64,000 nt of DNA. Source: JASLDZ01 sp965199975 (GTDB taxonomy: Bacteria > Pseudomonadota > Alphaproteobacteria > Caulobacterales > Caulobacteraceae). The notes under the pieces were generated by a model. That model worked only from the letters and a program-made list of their open reading frames with translations. It had not been told where the DNA came from and did no database searches. Position numbers and translations under genes: made by a program. This document shows, in pieces, positions 9,009 through 19,491 of the stretch (position 1 is the first letter of the stretch; every line of letters begins with the position of its first letter). The DNA lies in NCBI GenBank assembly GCA_965199975.1, contig OZ241340.1:2294001-2358000 (forward strand). Reading direction: 5' to 3'.

Positions 9009-9203
9009 ATGTCCGCCAAACGTCCGTCCGACCCCGCAGCCACAGCGCACGAGGATCTCGCGCCCGGGGCCGCAGGCGCGCCGCCACGCCACGCCAGCGC
9101 GCCGCCGGAACACGATCCCAAGGGCGCAGGCGCGAAGACCCGCACGAACCCCCACACGGGTGAGCCCTCGAAGGGCCGGCCCGACACCGCCGGCACGGGC
9201 TGA
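9009..9203 (+). CDS. Small hydrophilic hypothetical protein
   Basis: 64 residues, rich in Ala, Pro, Gly and charged residues, with no hydrophobic segment; it looks intrinsically disordered. The ATG at 9009 has AGGA five bases upstream, which favours it over the in-frame ATG at 8937. It stands alone between two minus-strand genes, and the hairpin at 9259-9290 lies just after it. Function unknown. Confidence 0.55.
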   Translation: MSAKRPSDPAATAHEDLAPGAAGAPPRHASAPPEHDPKGAGAKTRTNPHTGEPSKGRPDTAGTG

Positions 9204-9258
9204 GCTAGCCGGTGGCCTACTCCGGGGCCGACGCACACGCAGCGCCGGCTGAACACGA

Positions 9259-9290
9259 CGACGCCCGCCGAGGGATCCCGGCGGGCGTCG
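9259..9290 (-). terminator. Terminator-like hairpin after tuf
   Basis: A perfect 12-bp stem CGACGCCCGCCG/CGGCGGGCGTCG with an 8-base loop, 26 bases past the tuf stop. There is no long T-run, only TCGTCGTGTT on the minus strand, so it is a GC hairpin rather than a classical intrinsic terminator. It also sits after the plus-strand small gene and may serve both. Confidence 0.65.
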
Positions 9291-9316
9291 AAGGTCTCAG
9301 ACGTGGTTGAAGGCGA

Positions 9317-10507
<1,191 letters not shown>

Positions 10508-10554
10508 CTTTAGCTCCAGACCCCAGAGGGGTCGTCAAAGGTTTCTGGGGTTGA

Positions 10555-12633
10555 TTAAGCGAACTTCTTGATCACTTCGTCGGCGACGACTTGCGGCACC
10601 GGCTCGTAGTGGTCGTATTGCATTGTGAACTGGGCGCGGCCCTGGCTCATCCCGCGCAGGTTCGACACATAGCCGAACATGTTGGCGAGCGGCACGAAGG
10701 CGGTGACCACCTGCGCATTGCCCCGCTGGTCGGTGCCTTGGATCATGCCCCGGCGGCTGTTCAGGTCGCCGATGACGTCGCCCAGGTATTCGTCCGGGCT
10801 CAGCACCTCGACCTTCATTATCGGCTCGAGCAGCTTGGGAGCGCCCTTCTCGCGCAACTCCCGGAAGGCGGCGCGCGAGGCGATCTCGAAAGCTAGGACC
10901 GAGGAGTCCACGTCGTGGTACTTGCCGTCGGTCAACGTCGCCTTGAAGTCGATCAGCGGGAAGCCGGCCAACAGGCCATTGTCCTTCACCGACTCCAAAC
11001 CTTTTTCCACACCCGGAATGAAGTCCTTCGGGATGGCGCCGCCGACGATCTTGCTCTCGAACACGAAGCCCGAGCCCGGCTCGCCCGGCTCGAAGGTGAT
11101 CATCACGCGCGCGAACTGGCCCGTGCCGCCGGTCTGCTTCTTGTGGGTATAGTCGATATCCGCCCGCTTGCCCAAGGACTCGCGATAGGCCACCTGCGGC
11201 GCGCCGATGTTGGCGTCGACCTTGTAGGTGCGGCGCAGGATGTCGACCTTGATGTCAAGGTGCAGCTCGCCCATGCCCTTCATGATCGTCTGCCCCGACT
11301 CCTGATCGGTCTGGACGGTGAAGGAAGGATCCTCGGCCACCATCTTGGCCAGAGCCACGCCCAGCTTCTCCTGGTCGGCCTTCGACTTGGGCTCGATGGC
11401 GATCTCGATCACGGGTGCGGGAAAGTCCATCTTCTCCAGGATCACCGGGCTCTTGGTCGGATCGCACAAGGTATCGCCCGTGCGCGTATCCTTTAGGCCG
11501 GCCAACGCCACGATGTCGCCGGCGTAGGCTTCCTTGATGTCCTCGCGGTTGTTGGAGTGCATAAGCAGCATGCGGCCCACCCGCTCGCGCTTGTCGCGCG
11601 TGGAGTTGAGGAGGCCCATGCCGGTCTCCAGCTTGCCCGAGTAGATGCGGCAGAAGGTGAGCGAGCCCACGAATGGGTCATCCATGATCTTGAAGGCCAG
11701 CACGGACAGGGGCTCGTCGTCCGAGGCCTTGCGGGTGACTTCCTCTTCGGTCTTGTAGTCGATGCCCTTGGTCGGCGGGATGTCCACGGGCGACGGCAAA
11801 TAGTCCACCACCGCGTCGAGGAGCGGCTGCACGCCCTTGTTCTTGAAGGCCGAGCCGCACAGGATCGGGTAGAAGGCGCCGGTCAGCACCGCCTTGCGGA
11901 TGCACTTCTTCAGCACTTCTTCCGACGGCTGCTCGCCGCCGAGATACGCCTCCATAGCCTCATCGTCGAGCTCGACGGAGTTCTCGACGAGATACTCGCG
12001 CGCCTCTTCGCACGCCTTGACCATGTCGGCGGGAATATCCTCGTCGTGGTAGTTCGCGCCCAGGCCTTCGGAGTCCCACACCACCGCCTTCATGCGCACC
12101 AAGTCGACGAGACCTTTCAGCGCCGCCTCGCTGCCGATCGGCAGCTGGATCGGCACGGCCTTGACGCCCAGCCGGTCGCGGATGGTGGCTAGGCACATCT
12201 CGAAGTCGGCGCCGGTCTTGTCCATCTTGTTGACGAACACGATCCGCGGCACGTCGTAACGATCGGCCTGACGCCACACCGTCTCGGTCTGCGGCTCCAC
12301 GCCCTGGTTTCCATCGAGCACCGCGACGCAGCCGTCGAGAACGCGCAGGGAACGCTCCACCTCGATGGTGAAGTCAACGTGGCCTGGGGTGTCGATAATG
12401 TTGAGCCGCTTGCCGTTCCAATAGGCGGTGGTGGCGGCCGACGTGATGGTGATGCCTCGTTCCTGCTCCTGCTCCATCCAGTCCATGGTGGCGGCGCCGT
12501 CGTGCACTTCGCCGATCTTATGGGACTTTCCGGTGTAGTAGAGGATCCGCTCGGTCGTCGTGGTCTTGCCCGCGTCGATGTGGGCCATGATCCCGAAGTT
12601 GCGGTAGTCTTCAATGGCGTTGGAACGGGGCAT
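10555..12633 (-). CDS. fusA: Translation elongation factor G
   Basis: A 692-residue translocase GTPase. The ATG at 12633 starts MPRSNAIEDYRNFGIMAHID, the normal EF-G N-terminus. The G1 motif AHIDAGKTT, DTPGHVD and NKMD follow, then domains II-V ending VADEVIKKFA. The longer open frame upstream to 12807 runs into the rpsG intergenic region and is not used. Third gene of the str operon. Confidence 0.99.
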   Translation of the reverse strand: MPRSNAIEDYRNFGIMAHIDAGKTTTTERILYYTGKSHKIGEVHDGAATMDWMEQEQERGITITSAATTAYWNGKRLNIIDTPGHVDFTIEVERSLRVLDGCVAVLDGNQGVEPQTETVWRQADRYDVPRIVFVNKMDKTGADFEMCLATIRDRLGVKAVPIQLPIGSEAALKGLVDLVRMKAVVWDSEGLGANYHDEDIPADMVKACEEAREYLVENSVELDDEAMEAYLGGEQPSEEVLKKCIRKAVLTGAFYPILCGSAFKNKGVQPLLDAVVDYLPSPVDIPPTKGIDYKTEEEVTRKASDDEPLSVLAFKIMDDPFVGSLTFCRIYSGKLETGMGLLNSTRDKRERVGRMLLMHSNNREDIKEAYAGDIVALAGLKDTRTGDTLCDPTKSPVILEKMDFPAPVIEIAIEPKSKADQEKLGVALAKMVAEDPSFTVQTDQESGQTIMKGMGELHLDIKVDILRRTYKVDANIGAPQVAYRESLGKRADIDYTHKKQTGGTGQFARVMITFEPGEPGSGFVFESKIVGGAIPKDFIPGVEKGLESVKDNGLLAGFPLIDFKATLTDGKYHDVDSSVLAFEIASRAAFRELREKGAPKLLEPIMKVEVLSPDEYLGDVIGDLNSRRGMIQGTDQRGNAQVVTAFVPLANMFGYVSNLRGMSQGRAQFTMQYDHYEPVPQVVADEVIKKFA

Positions 12634-12748
12634 GCGGGAGGGCTCTCTGGCGAGGGCTGGAACGATGGGCTCTATGGAGAACCCGGATGTAGGTTCGTAG
12701 GCGGCCTTTCTCAAGCCGCCCACGAAGGGATCTGGCTTATGGCTAAGC

Positions 12749-13222
12749 TTACCAGCGGTAGTGGGAGAACGCCCGGTTGGCCTCGGCCATCTTGTGGGTG
12801 TCTTCACGCTTCTTCACCGAGGCGCCGCGGTTGTTGGAGGCGTCGAGCAGTTCGCCGGCGAGCTTCTCGGTCATGGTGTTCTCGCCGCGGTTGCGCGCGG
12901 CGTTGACCAGCCAGCGGATGGCCAGCGCGCGGCGACGCTCCGGGCGAACCTCGACCGGCACCTGATAGGTGGCGCCGCCGACGCGACGCGAGCGCACTTC
13001 CAACGCAGGCGCCACGTTTTCAAGCGCGCTGTGGAACACCGCGATCGGGTCCATGTCGCGGCGGCGAGTCTCGACCATGTCGAGCGCGCCGTAGACGATG
13101 TTCTCGGCCACAGCCTTCTTCCCCTCGTACATGACGTAGTTCATGAACTTGGTCAGGGTCAGGTCGCCGAACTTGGGGTCCGGCAGGACTTCACGCTTCT
13201 CTGCGCGGTGACGACGGGACAT
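12749..13222 (-). CDS. rpsG: 30S ribosomal protein S7
   Basis: 157 residues, typical for S7, beginning MSRRHRAEKREVLPDPKFGD and ending RAFSHYRW. It nucleates the 30S head by binding the 3' domain of 16S rRNA. It lies between rpsL and fusA in the conserved str operon order, 115 bases before fusA. Confidence 0.99.
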   Translation of the reverse strand: MSRRHRAEKREVLPDPKFGDLTLTKFMNYVMYEGKKAVAENIVYGALDMVETRRRDMDPIAVFHSALENVAPALEVRSRRVGGATYQVPVEVRPERRRALAIRWLVNAARNRGENTMTEKLAGELLDASNNRGASVKKREDTHKMAEANRAFSHYRW

Positions 13223-13251
13223 GCTTCTTTAGCCTTCTGAGTCTCGTTTCT

Positions 13252-13275
13252 GGATCCCGGCCTACGCCGGAATGA
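13252..13275. repeat. Short palindromic intergenic repeat, copy 2 (imperfect)
   Basis: TCCCGGCCTACGCCGGAATGAC between rpsL and rpsG, a degenerate member of the hairpin family seen at 6323 and elsewhere. It lies inside the operon, so it is probably not a strong terminator. Confidence 0.5.
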
Positions 13276-13299
13276 CTTGTCGCGCGTTCGCGCGCCAAG

Positions 13300-13671
13300 T
13301 CACTTCGGGCGCTTGGCGCCGTAGTGCGAGCGGCGCTGCTTGCGGTTCTTGACACCCTGGGTGTCGAGCACGCCGCGTAGGATGTGATAGCGCACGCCGG
13401 GCAGGTCCTTCACGCGGCCGCCGCGGATCAGCACCACCGAGTGCTCCTGCAGGTTGTGGCCCTCGCCCGGAATATAGCACACCGCCTCGATCCCCGAGGT
13501 CAGGCGCACCTTGGCCACCTTGCGCAGCGCCGAGTTCGGCTTCTTCGGCGTCGTCGTGTAGACGCGGGTGCACACGCCGCGGCGTTGGGGCGACCCCTTC
13601 AAGGCCGGCACCTTGTTGCGCTCGGGGCGCTTGACGCGCGGCTTGCGGATGAGCTGGTTGATCGTGGGCAT
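13300..13671 (-). CDS. rpsL: 30S ribosomal protein S12
   Basis: 123 residues, starting MPTINQLIRKPR and ending GAKRPK. It is part of the decoding centre. The TPKKPNS and GRVKDLPGVRYH segments carry the lysines normally found in streptomycin-sensitive S12, so no resistance change is seen. The ATG at 13671 gives the normal length; the open frame to 13821 is leader. First gene of the str operon. Confidence 0.98.
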   Translation of the reverse strand: MPTINQLIRKPRVKRPERNKVPALKGSPQRRGVCTRVYTTTPKKPNSALRKVAKVRLTSGIEAVCYIPGEGHNLQEHSVVLIRGGRVKDLPGVRYHILRGVLDTQGVKNRKQRRSHYGAKRPK

Positions 13672-13983
13672 TCGGCTCTCGAACTCTCTCGTGAATGACG
13701 GAGGCTGAGCCTTTCGGCCGATGCGCCTCCGGGTCCTTCTTGGCGGCCGACGCCGCGAAGCGCCGCCCAGGGCGGATGCGGCTCGACTGCGCCGACACGA
13801 CAGCAGCAAGAGCCGGGACACGCGCTGTGGGCGTCCCGGCGGGCCTGCAAGCCCGTAGCTGCGACATGTGACGCGCGGATCGCCTCACCGAACGGCGCGG
13901 ACGACCCTCGAAACCGGGCGCGTCTCTACCCGCGCCGTCCCGTGTGGTCAAGGACGCCCGGCCTGGCCTTATCTCCGCCACGG

Positions 13984-14949
13984 ATGCAAGCGCCACTGGC
14001 GTCCGCAACCTTCCGACGAGTCCGCGTGACGCCCGCCCGCGCCCGAACCCGCCGCCGCCTGGCCGGCCTGGCCGCCTCGCTGGCCGTGCATGGCGCGCTG
14101 CTGTTGGCCTTCATGAGCGTGGTTCCGCGGCTCGTCACCTTGCCCCACCTGCCTGCACCGCCGGAGGAGGCTTTCCAGGTCGAGCTGCAGCGGCCCTCCG
14201 CGGCTCCGGCCTCCGCCACGGCCTCCGCACGGCTCGCAAAGGTGACGGCGCCGCCTGTCCGATCCGTCGCGCTCCCGCCGCCGAGGCCGGCGATCCGGCC
14301 TAGCGACCTCCCCGCCCCTGCGCCGCCCGCGGCGAGAACGGCCGCGGCTGCGCCCGGGTCCGCGGCGGGCGCAAGCCAAGCGTCCGCAGGTGCGAGCGCC
14401 GACGACGGGCGATGGCGCGTGAAAGGCGCAGGCGATGCGGCCGGCGACGCCGCCCGTGCGCTGGCCCGTGGAACGGTCGGGTGCGGCGCGGCCGAGTGGC
14501 TGCACCTCACCGCCGACGAGCGCGACCACTGCAACGCCGAGTTCGTTCACGGCATGCGCACGCTGAAGCCGGACGCCATCCCGGCCGCCAAACGGGCGTA
14601 CTACGACGCGGTGGTGGCGGCCTACGCCAAGATGCACGCACCCATGCCCATGTCGGAGGCCAACCTGGCGGACAGCCACGGCGTGCAGGAGCGCTGGCAT
14701 GCGCCGGAAGGCTCGCACATCCCTGGCTTCGGCTGCGGTGCGCCCTTCGGCAAGCCGCGCGGCTGGAAGACCTACGCCAACCGCAAGACGCCCCCGCACG
14801 CCTTGAAGCTGGGCGCCCTGCCCTGCTTCATCACCCCGCCCTCAGGCTTCGGCACGGAGGAGGCGGACGTGCCGCCTCCCGCCAGCCTGCGCGAGCAGCA
14901 GGACGACGCGGCGCATGCGGCGAAGTACGCGCCGCCGGGGGGCTGGTGA
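13984..14949 (+). CDS. Membrane-anchored proline/alanine-rich hypothetical protein
   Basis: About 321 residues. A basic N-terminus is followed by one hydrophobic segment (about residues 28-50, LAGLAASLAVHGALLLAFMSVV), then a long Pro/Ala/Ser-rich region and a C-terminal domain with four Cys (GCGAAEW, DHCNAEF, GFGCGAPFG, LPCFITPP). The layout recalls TonB-like periplasm-spanning proteins, but no TonB C-terminal domain is seen. Start uncertain: ATG 13984, GTG 13942 or GTG 14026. Divergent from rpsL. Confidence 0.65.
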   Translation: MQAPLASATFRRVRVTPARARTRRRLAGLAASLAVHGALLLAFMSVVPRLVTLPHLPAPPEEAFQVELQRPSAAPASATASARLAKVTAPPVRSVALPPPRPAIRPSDLPAPAPPAARTAAAAPGSAAGASQASAGASADDGRWRVKGAGDAAGDAARALARGTVGCGAAEWLHLTADERDHCNAEFVHGMRTLKPDAIPAAKRAYYDAVVAAYAKMHAPMPMSEANLADSHGVQERWHAPEGSHIPGFGCGAPFGKPRGWKTYANRKTPPHALKLGALPCFITPPSGFGTEEADVPPPASLREQQDDAAHAAKYAPPGGW

Positions 14950-15502
14950 AGCCGGAGGACACGCTTCGCGCCGGCTACGCCGGGGCCGCCTCGCGTCAAG
15001 GCACGCCTCCGGCCCTTCGGCCTCGACCCGCCCCGCCCCCGGCGGCTGACCGTGGGGGTCGGGACGCTGAGCGTCATTCGATAGATCCGACAAGGCCTGC
15101 AGCCGCGTCGGACACTGAGCAGGTGGCTGCCGTCGCTTAGCACAGCCCGCTGCGTCCCCCCTGAGCGAACAGAGACCGGCATCCCGCCGGCGGCGACGCC
15201 GCCGGCGCCCGCTTTCCAGCGGCGAGCGGCTCACTGGTTGAACGCCTCGCTGTCAGCGCGCTGCGGCAGGCTGCAGCCCAGTGTTCGACGGGTCGCAGAC
15301 GTGTCGAAGGGACGCTCTGCGTCCCGACCCCTCCAGGAGGCCGTCGCGCGCAGGGCGGGTCAAGGCCGAAGAGCGTAGCGTGCCTTGAGGCGACCGAGCA
15401 CGGCGGCATGACCTCTACGCCGACACGTCGGACACCCGCGGCAGCCGCCTTGCCCGGTGTTCGAACGTGACCCGGACGGCGGAGCGCCTGCGCAGGCTCC
15501 TC
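14950..15502. other. Gene-poor intergenic region (553 bp)
   Basis: No credible gene seen on either strand; the open frames here lack coding character. It holds a 9-bp perfect hairpin (GCCGGCGGC/GCCGCCGGC, 15186-15206, loop GAC) that could end transcription. No rRNA, tRNA or known small RNA was recognised. Confidence 0.6.
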
Positions 15503-16741
15503 CTACGCCGCGACGCCGCCCATGCGCGCGACATTGCAGCGGCTCCATAGCCGGTCCATCGCGCCAACCAGCGCGTCCATGTGGGCGTCGGTGTGGAAGG
15601 GCGTGGGGGTGAAGCGCAGGCGCTCCTGACCGCGCGCCACGGTGGGGTAGTTGATCGGCTGCACGTAGATGGCGTGGTCCTCCAGGAGGAGGTCGCTGAC
15701 CAGCTTGGTGTGCACCGGGTCGCCCACCAGCACCGGCACGATGTGGCTGGTGGAGGTGTCCATCACCGGCAGGCCCGCCTCGCGCAAGCGGCGCTTCAGC
15801 GTGGTCGCGCGCTCCTGATGGCGCTCGCGCATCTCGGGGTGCGCTTTGAGCCAGCGGATGGAGGCCGCGCCCCCCGCAGCCAGGGCCGGCGGCAGCGAGG
15901 TGGTGAAGATGAAGCCCGAGGCGAAGGAGCGGATGGCGTCGACCAGCTCGACGTCGCCGGCGATGTAGCCGCCCATCACCCCAAACGCCTTGCCCAGCGT
16001 GCCCTCGACGATGTCGATCTCGGCCATGACGCCGTCGCGCTCGGCCACGCCCGCGCCGCGCGCGCCGTAGAGGCCTACGGCGTGCACCTCGTCGAGGTAG
16101 GTGAGGGCGCCATAGCGGCGGGCCAGGGCGATCGTGCCGGCGAGGTCGGAGATGTCGCCGTCCATCGAATAGACGCTCTCGAAGGCCACGAGCTTGGGCG
16201 CGTGCGGCGGGGCGGCGGCGAGCAGCGCCTCCAGGTGCGCCAGGTCGTTGTGGCGGAAGACGTGCCGCTCGGCGCGCCCGTTCCGGATGCCGGCGATCAT
16301 CGAGGCGTGGTTCTCGGCGTCCGAGAACACGATCAGCCCAGGCAGCACCTTGGCCAGGGTGGAGAGCGCCGCCTCGTTGGCGACGTAGCCCGAGGTGAAC
16401 AGCAGCGCCTTGTCCTTGGCGTGCAGGTCGGCGAGCTCGTGCTCCAGCTCCACGTGCCAGCGCGTCGTGCCCGAGATGTTGCGCGTGCCGCCCGAGCCCG
16501 TGCCCGCCTCGTCCAGCGCCGCCTGCATGGCCTCGACCACCACCGGGTTCTGCCCCTGGCCCAGGTAGTCGTTGGAGCACCACACCACGACCTCCTGCTC
16601 GGAGCCGTCGTCTCGAGTGCGGGTGGCGTGCGGAAAGCGACCGCGGTGGCGCTTGAGGTCGGCGAAGACGCGGTAGCGGCCCTCGGCATACACCTGCTCG
16701 ACGGCGGTGCGGAAGGCGGCCTTGTACTCGGCGCGGTTCAT
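15503..16741 (-). CDS. hemA: 5-aminolevulinate synthase (second copy)
   Basis: A 412-residue homologue of the enzyme at 5063-6298, with the same GSGGTRNISGT, YLDEVHAVG and GTLGKAFG (PLP lysine) motifs. The final residues SRCNVARMGGVAA are identical in both. It differs mainly in the first 50 residues and at scattered positions. Single-gene context away from photosynthesis genes suggests the housekeeping heme copy, but that is inference. Which copy deserves the symbol hemA and which hemT cannot be told from sequence. Confidence 0.96.
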   Translation of the reverse strand: MNRAEYKAAFRTAVEQVYAEGRYRVFADLKRHRGRFPHATRTRDDGSEQEVVVWCSNDYLGQGQNPVVVEAMQAALDEAGTGSGGTRNISGTTRWHVELEHELADLHAKDKALLFTSGYVANEAALSTLAKVLPGLIVFSDAENHASMIAGIRNGRAERHVFRHNDLAHLEALLAAAPPHAPKLVAFESVYSMDGDISDLAGTIALARRYGALTYLDEVHAVGLYGARGAGVAERDGVMAEIDIVEGTLGKAFGVMGGYIAGDVELVDAIRSFASGFIFTTSLPPALAAGGAASIRWLKAHPEMRERHQERATTLKRRLREAGLPVMDTSTSHIVPVLVGDPVHTKLVSDLLLEDHAIYVQPINYPTVARGQERLRFTPTPFHTDAHMDALVGAMDRLWSRCNVARMGGVAA

Positions 16742-16821
16742 GGCGCGGGGTTCTAGGTCCGTCCGCCCTGCGAATCCACTGGCTGGCGAGAGATGAGAGA
16801 CGTTCTCAGTTCAGCGCGGCT

Positions 16822-17562
16822 TCACCCCTTCGGCTTGCGGAAGCGGTACATCAACTGGTCGGTGCGCCCGCGGATCGAGGGGTCGAACACCACCTTGGTG
16901 TGGTCGTCGGCGGGGTTGGCGAGGACGTCGCTCTGAGCGTCGAACACGAAACCCGCCGCGGTGACCTCGGCCTTCACCGCGGCGGGATCGATGCGGTGCA
17001 GGGTGTCGGTGTCGCGCAAGCCCGAGCCGGCGGCGGCGGCGTGGTCGATGATCACGAACACCCCGCCCGGCTTCAGCGCGGCGTAAACGTTGCGATTGAA
17101 CAGGCCGACATCCGCCGGACCCATGAACTTGTCGTGCAGGTCGTGATAGTTCTGGCGGATGAACACCGCGTCCAGGCTCACCGGCAGGGCCGGCGCGTCG
17201 ATCGGCGGGCTCTGCACCTCGACGTTGCCGTTGATCGCCTTGGCCGCTATCGCGTTCGCCTGGCCCAGCGCCGGAGAATGGGCCTTGACCAGCTGGGCTG
17301 GCTCTATCGCATAGACCTTGCCCTTGGCGCCCACCGCCTCACTGAAGTCGCGAGCGAACTTGCCGGCGAACAGGTCTGCGATGCGCCAGCCGGGGCGCAC
17401 GCCCATGAAGCCCAGCACCGCCGGCCCCTGGAGCGCCGGATCGGTGAGGGCGTCGCTCTCCGCAGCCGCGGGCGCCGAATGCGCGGAGGAGGCCTGCGCC
17501 CCGGCGGGCGCGCTGGCCAAGACCAGAATCGCAAGCGCCAAGCTCGTCGTGATCGGCTTCAT
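16822..17562 (-). CDS. Exported SAM-methyltransferase-like protein (COG4798 type)
   Basis: 246 residues with an N-terminal signal peptide (about 1-24, LALAILVLASAPAGAQA), followed by a Rossmann methyltransferase-like fold. Motif I is degenerate (RIADLFAGKFARDFSEAVG); later strands include VYAIEP, DAVFIRQNYHDLHD and KPGGVFVIIDH. GGAGGAGG precedes the ATG. This family is annotated as predicted methyltransferase although its members look secreted, where SAM would be absent, so the activity is doubtful. Monocistronic by appearance. Confidence 0.8.
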   Translation of the reverse strand: MKPITTSLALAILVLASAPAGAQASSAHSAPAAAESDALTDPALQGPAVLGFMGVRPGWRIADLFAGKFARDFSEAVGAKGKVYAIEPAQLVKAHSPALGQANAIAAKAINGNVEVQSPPIDAPALPVSLDAVFIRQNYHDLHDKFMGPADVGLFNRNVYAALKPGGVFVIIDHAAAAGSGLRDTDTLHRIDPAAVKAEVTAAGFVFDAQSDVLANPADDHTKVVFDPSIRGRTDQLMYRFRKPKG

Positions 17563-17611
17563 CTCGACCTCCTCCTACCGTCGGGCCGAAGGCTTAGCAG
17601 TCGCGCCATGC

Positions 17612-19381
17612 TCAGGCGAACAGCGGCTTCAGCTCGGGCTTGACGATCTTGCCGTTGGCGTTGCGCGGCAGGGGCTCGTGCAGGATCACGATGCGCACGG
17701 GCGTCTTGAAGGCGGCCAGCCGGGCGGCGACGTGCTCGCGAAGCTCGGCCTCGGTGGCGCTCATGCCGGGCTTGAGCGCCACCACCGCCGCCGGCTCCTC
17801 GCCCAGGATGTGGTGGGGCAGGCCGACGAGCGCCGCGTCCATGACCGCGGAGTGGGTGTAGAGGGCGTCCTCGACCTCGATGCAGTAGATGTTTTCGCCG
17901 CCGCGGATCAGCATGTCCTTCTTGCGATCGACGATGAACAGGAACCCCTCCTCGTCCAGCCGCGCCAGATCGCCCGTCTTGAGCCAGCCGTCCTCGAACG
18001 TCTTGGCGTTGGCGTCGGGGCGGTTCCAGTAGCCGGCGATCACATTGGGCCCCTTGACCCACAGCTCGCCCACCTCGCCCACCGCCAGATCGCGCCCGTT
18101 GTCGGACACGATGCGCATGTCGCCCACGGGCGCGGCCGGGCCCGCCGAGCCGGGACGGTTCTGGTAGTCCTCCCCCACATGGTGGGTGAAGGTGGCGGTG
18201 GTCTCGGTCATGCCCCAGCCGCAGCCGGGTTGCGAGGCGGGGAAGGCCTCGACGATGCGCCGCACCAGTTCGGGTGCGGCAGGCGCCCCCCCGTAGGTCA
18301 CCTGCTCCAGCGACGAAAGGTCGAAGTCGCCGCGGCGGGGGTGCTCGATCAGCTGCCAGGCGATGGCTGGCACGCCCCCAGCGCTGTTGACGCCCTCGCG
18401 CTCGATCAGCTCGAACGCCTCCACCGGGTCCCAGCGGCGGGTCATGACGATCTTGGCGCCCACCATCGTCGCCGGCACCAGCCCGGCCGAGCAGCCGGTG
18501 ACGTGGAAGAAGGGGATGGAGATCAGCAGCGTCTTCTGCGGGCCGTCAGGATCGGGCTGCGGCGGCGCCTCGCCGCGCCGCACGAACGTTCGCGCGTTCG
18601 AGAACGCCGAGGCCATGATGTTGGAGGCCACGTTGCGGTGCGTGTTCACCGCGCCCTTGGGCTTGCCGGTGGTGCCCGAGGTGTAGAATAGCGTGGCCGA
18701 GTCGTCAGGCGCGATGTGGGCGTCGGGCAGCGCGGCGTCGGGCAGGTCGGCCCAGGTCGTCGGGCCGCCGATGACGCCCTCAAGCTCATGCACCCGCGGG
18801 TCACCCGAAGGCTCGGTGGAGCGCGAGACGTAGATCTTGGCCAGCTCCGGCAGCTTGTCGAGCCGCTCGGCGACGCGGGCGAAGCGCTCGCCGTCGAAGA
18901 GCGCGACCTTGGCCCCGCAGTCGGCCAGGGCGAACTCGAGTTCGGCGCCCGTCCACCAGGCGTTGAGCGGGGCGGCGATCGCGCCCAGCACGATGGTGGC
19001 GAAGAAGGCCACCGGCCACTCCGGCAGATTGCGCATGACGATGGCGACGCGGTCGCCCTTCTCCACCCCGTCGGCGCGCAGCTGCGCGGCCAGAGCGGCC
19101 ACGGCGCGGCGGAAGGCGGCGTAGGTGACGCGCTCGTCCTCGTGCACCAGGAAGGTGCGCGCGCCGAACGGCTGCGCCAGGTCCAGCACCGCGCGCAGGC
19201 TGGGCGGGGCGTTCTTCCATGTCCGCGTGGGCACGCCGCGGATTTCCACCGTCTCCATCTCCAGCGGCGAGCCCGGCTGGCTGAGGAGGGCCGTGGCCTG
19301 GGCCAGGGTGCAGGCGGGCCAGCCGGCCGGAAGCGCGGCGGCGGGCGCGGCGGCGGCCGCCAGGGACAGGTCGTCAGGCAC
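17612..19381 (-). CDS. AMP-dependent acyl-CoA synthetase/ligase
   Basis: A 589-residue ANL-superfamily enzyme activating a carboxylate with ATP and CoA. Motifs seen: the P-loop YTSGTTGKPKGA, GWGMTETT, the GDLARLDEEGF hinge region, DRKKDMLIRGGENIY and the C-terminal lysine in NANGKIVKPEL. I chose GTG 19381 because GGAGGAG lies about 9 bases upstream; an open extension to 19453 exists. It resembles medium- or long-chain fatty acid CoA ligases, but the substrate is not predictable. Confidence 0.9.
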   Translation of the reverse strand: MPDDLSLAAAAAPAAALPAGWPACTLAQATALLSQPGSPLEMETVEIRGVPTRTWKNAPPSLRAVLDLAQPFGARTFLVHEDERVTYAAFRRAVAALAAQLRADGVEKGDRVAIVMRNLPEWPVAFFATIVLGAIAAPLNAWWTGAELEFALADCGAKVALFDGERFARVAERLDKLPELAKIYVSRSTEPSGDPRVHELEGVIGGPTTWADLPDAALPDAHIAPDDSATLFYTSGTTGKPKGAVNTHRNVASNIMASAFSNARTFVRRGEAPPQPDPDGPQKTLLISIPFFHVTGCSAGLVPATMVGAKIVMTRRWDPVEAFELIEREGVNSAGGVPAIAWQLIEHPRRGDFDLSSLEQVTYGGAPAAPELVRRIVEAFPASQPGCGWGMTETTATFTHHVGEDYQNRPGSAGPAAPVGDMRIVSDNGRDLAVGEVGELWVKGPNVIAGYWNRPDANAKTFEDGWLKTGDLARLDEEGFLFIVDRKKDMLIRGGENIYCIEVEDALYTHSAVMDAALVGLPHHILGEEPAAVVALKPGMSATEAELREHVAARLAAFKTPVRIVILHEPLPRNANGKIVKPELKPLFA

Positions 19382-19491
19382 GCAGGAACTCCTCCAAAGC
19401 GGCGGACGTCGTGAGCCTTGCGTCCTTGCCCCTACGGAAACACCCGAGCGCACGCTTTGTAAACGCCGTTCATGAACCGCGAGCGCTCATC

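Noticed and set aside
13300..13671. Streptomycin-resistance change in rpsL
   Set aside because: Lysines in TPKKPNS and GRVKDLPG are the normal sensitive-type residues.
14950..15502. Possible structured RNA in the gene-poor region
   Set aside because: Only a GC-rich 9-bp hairpin was seen; no RNase P, SRP, 6S or tmRNA signature found.
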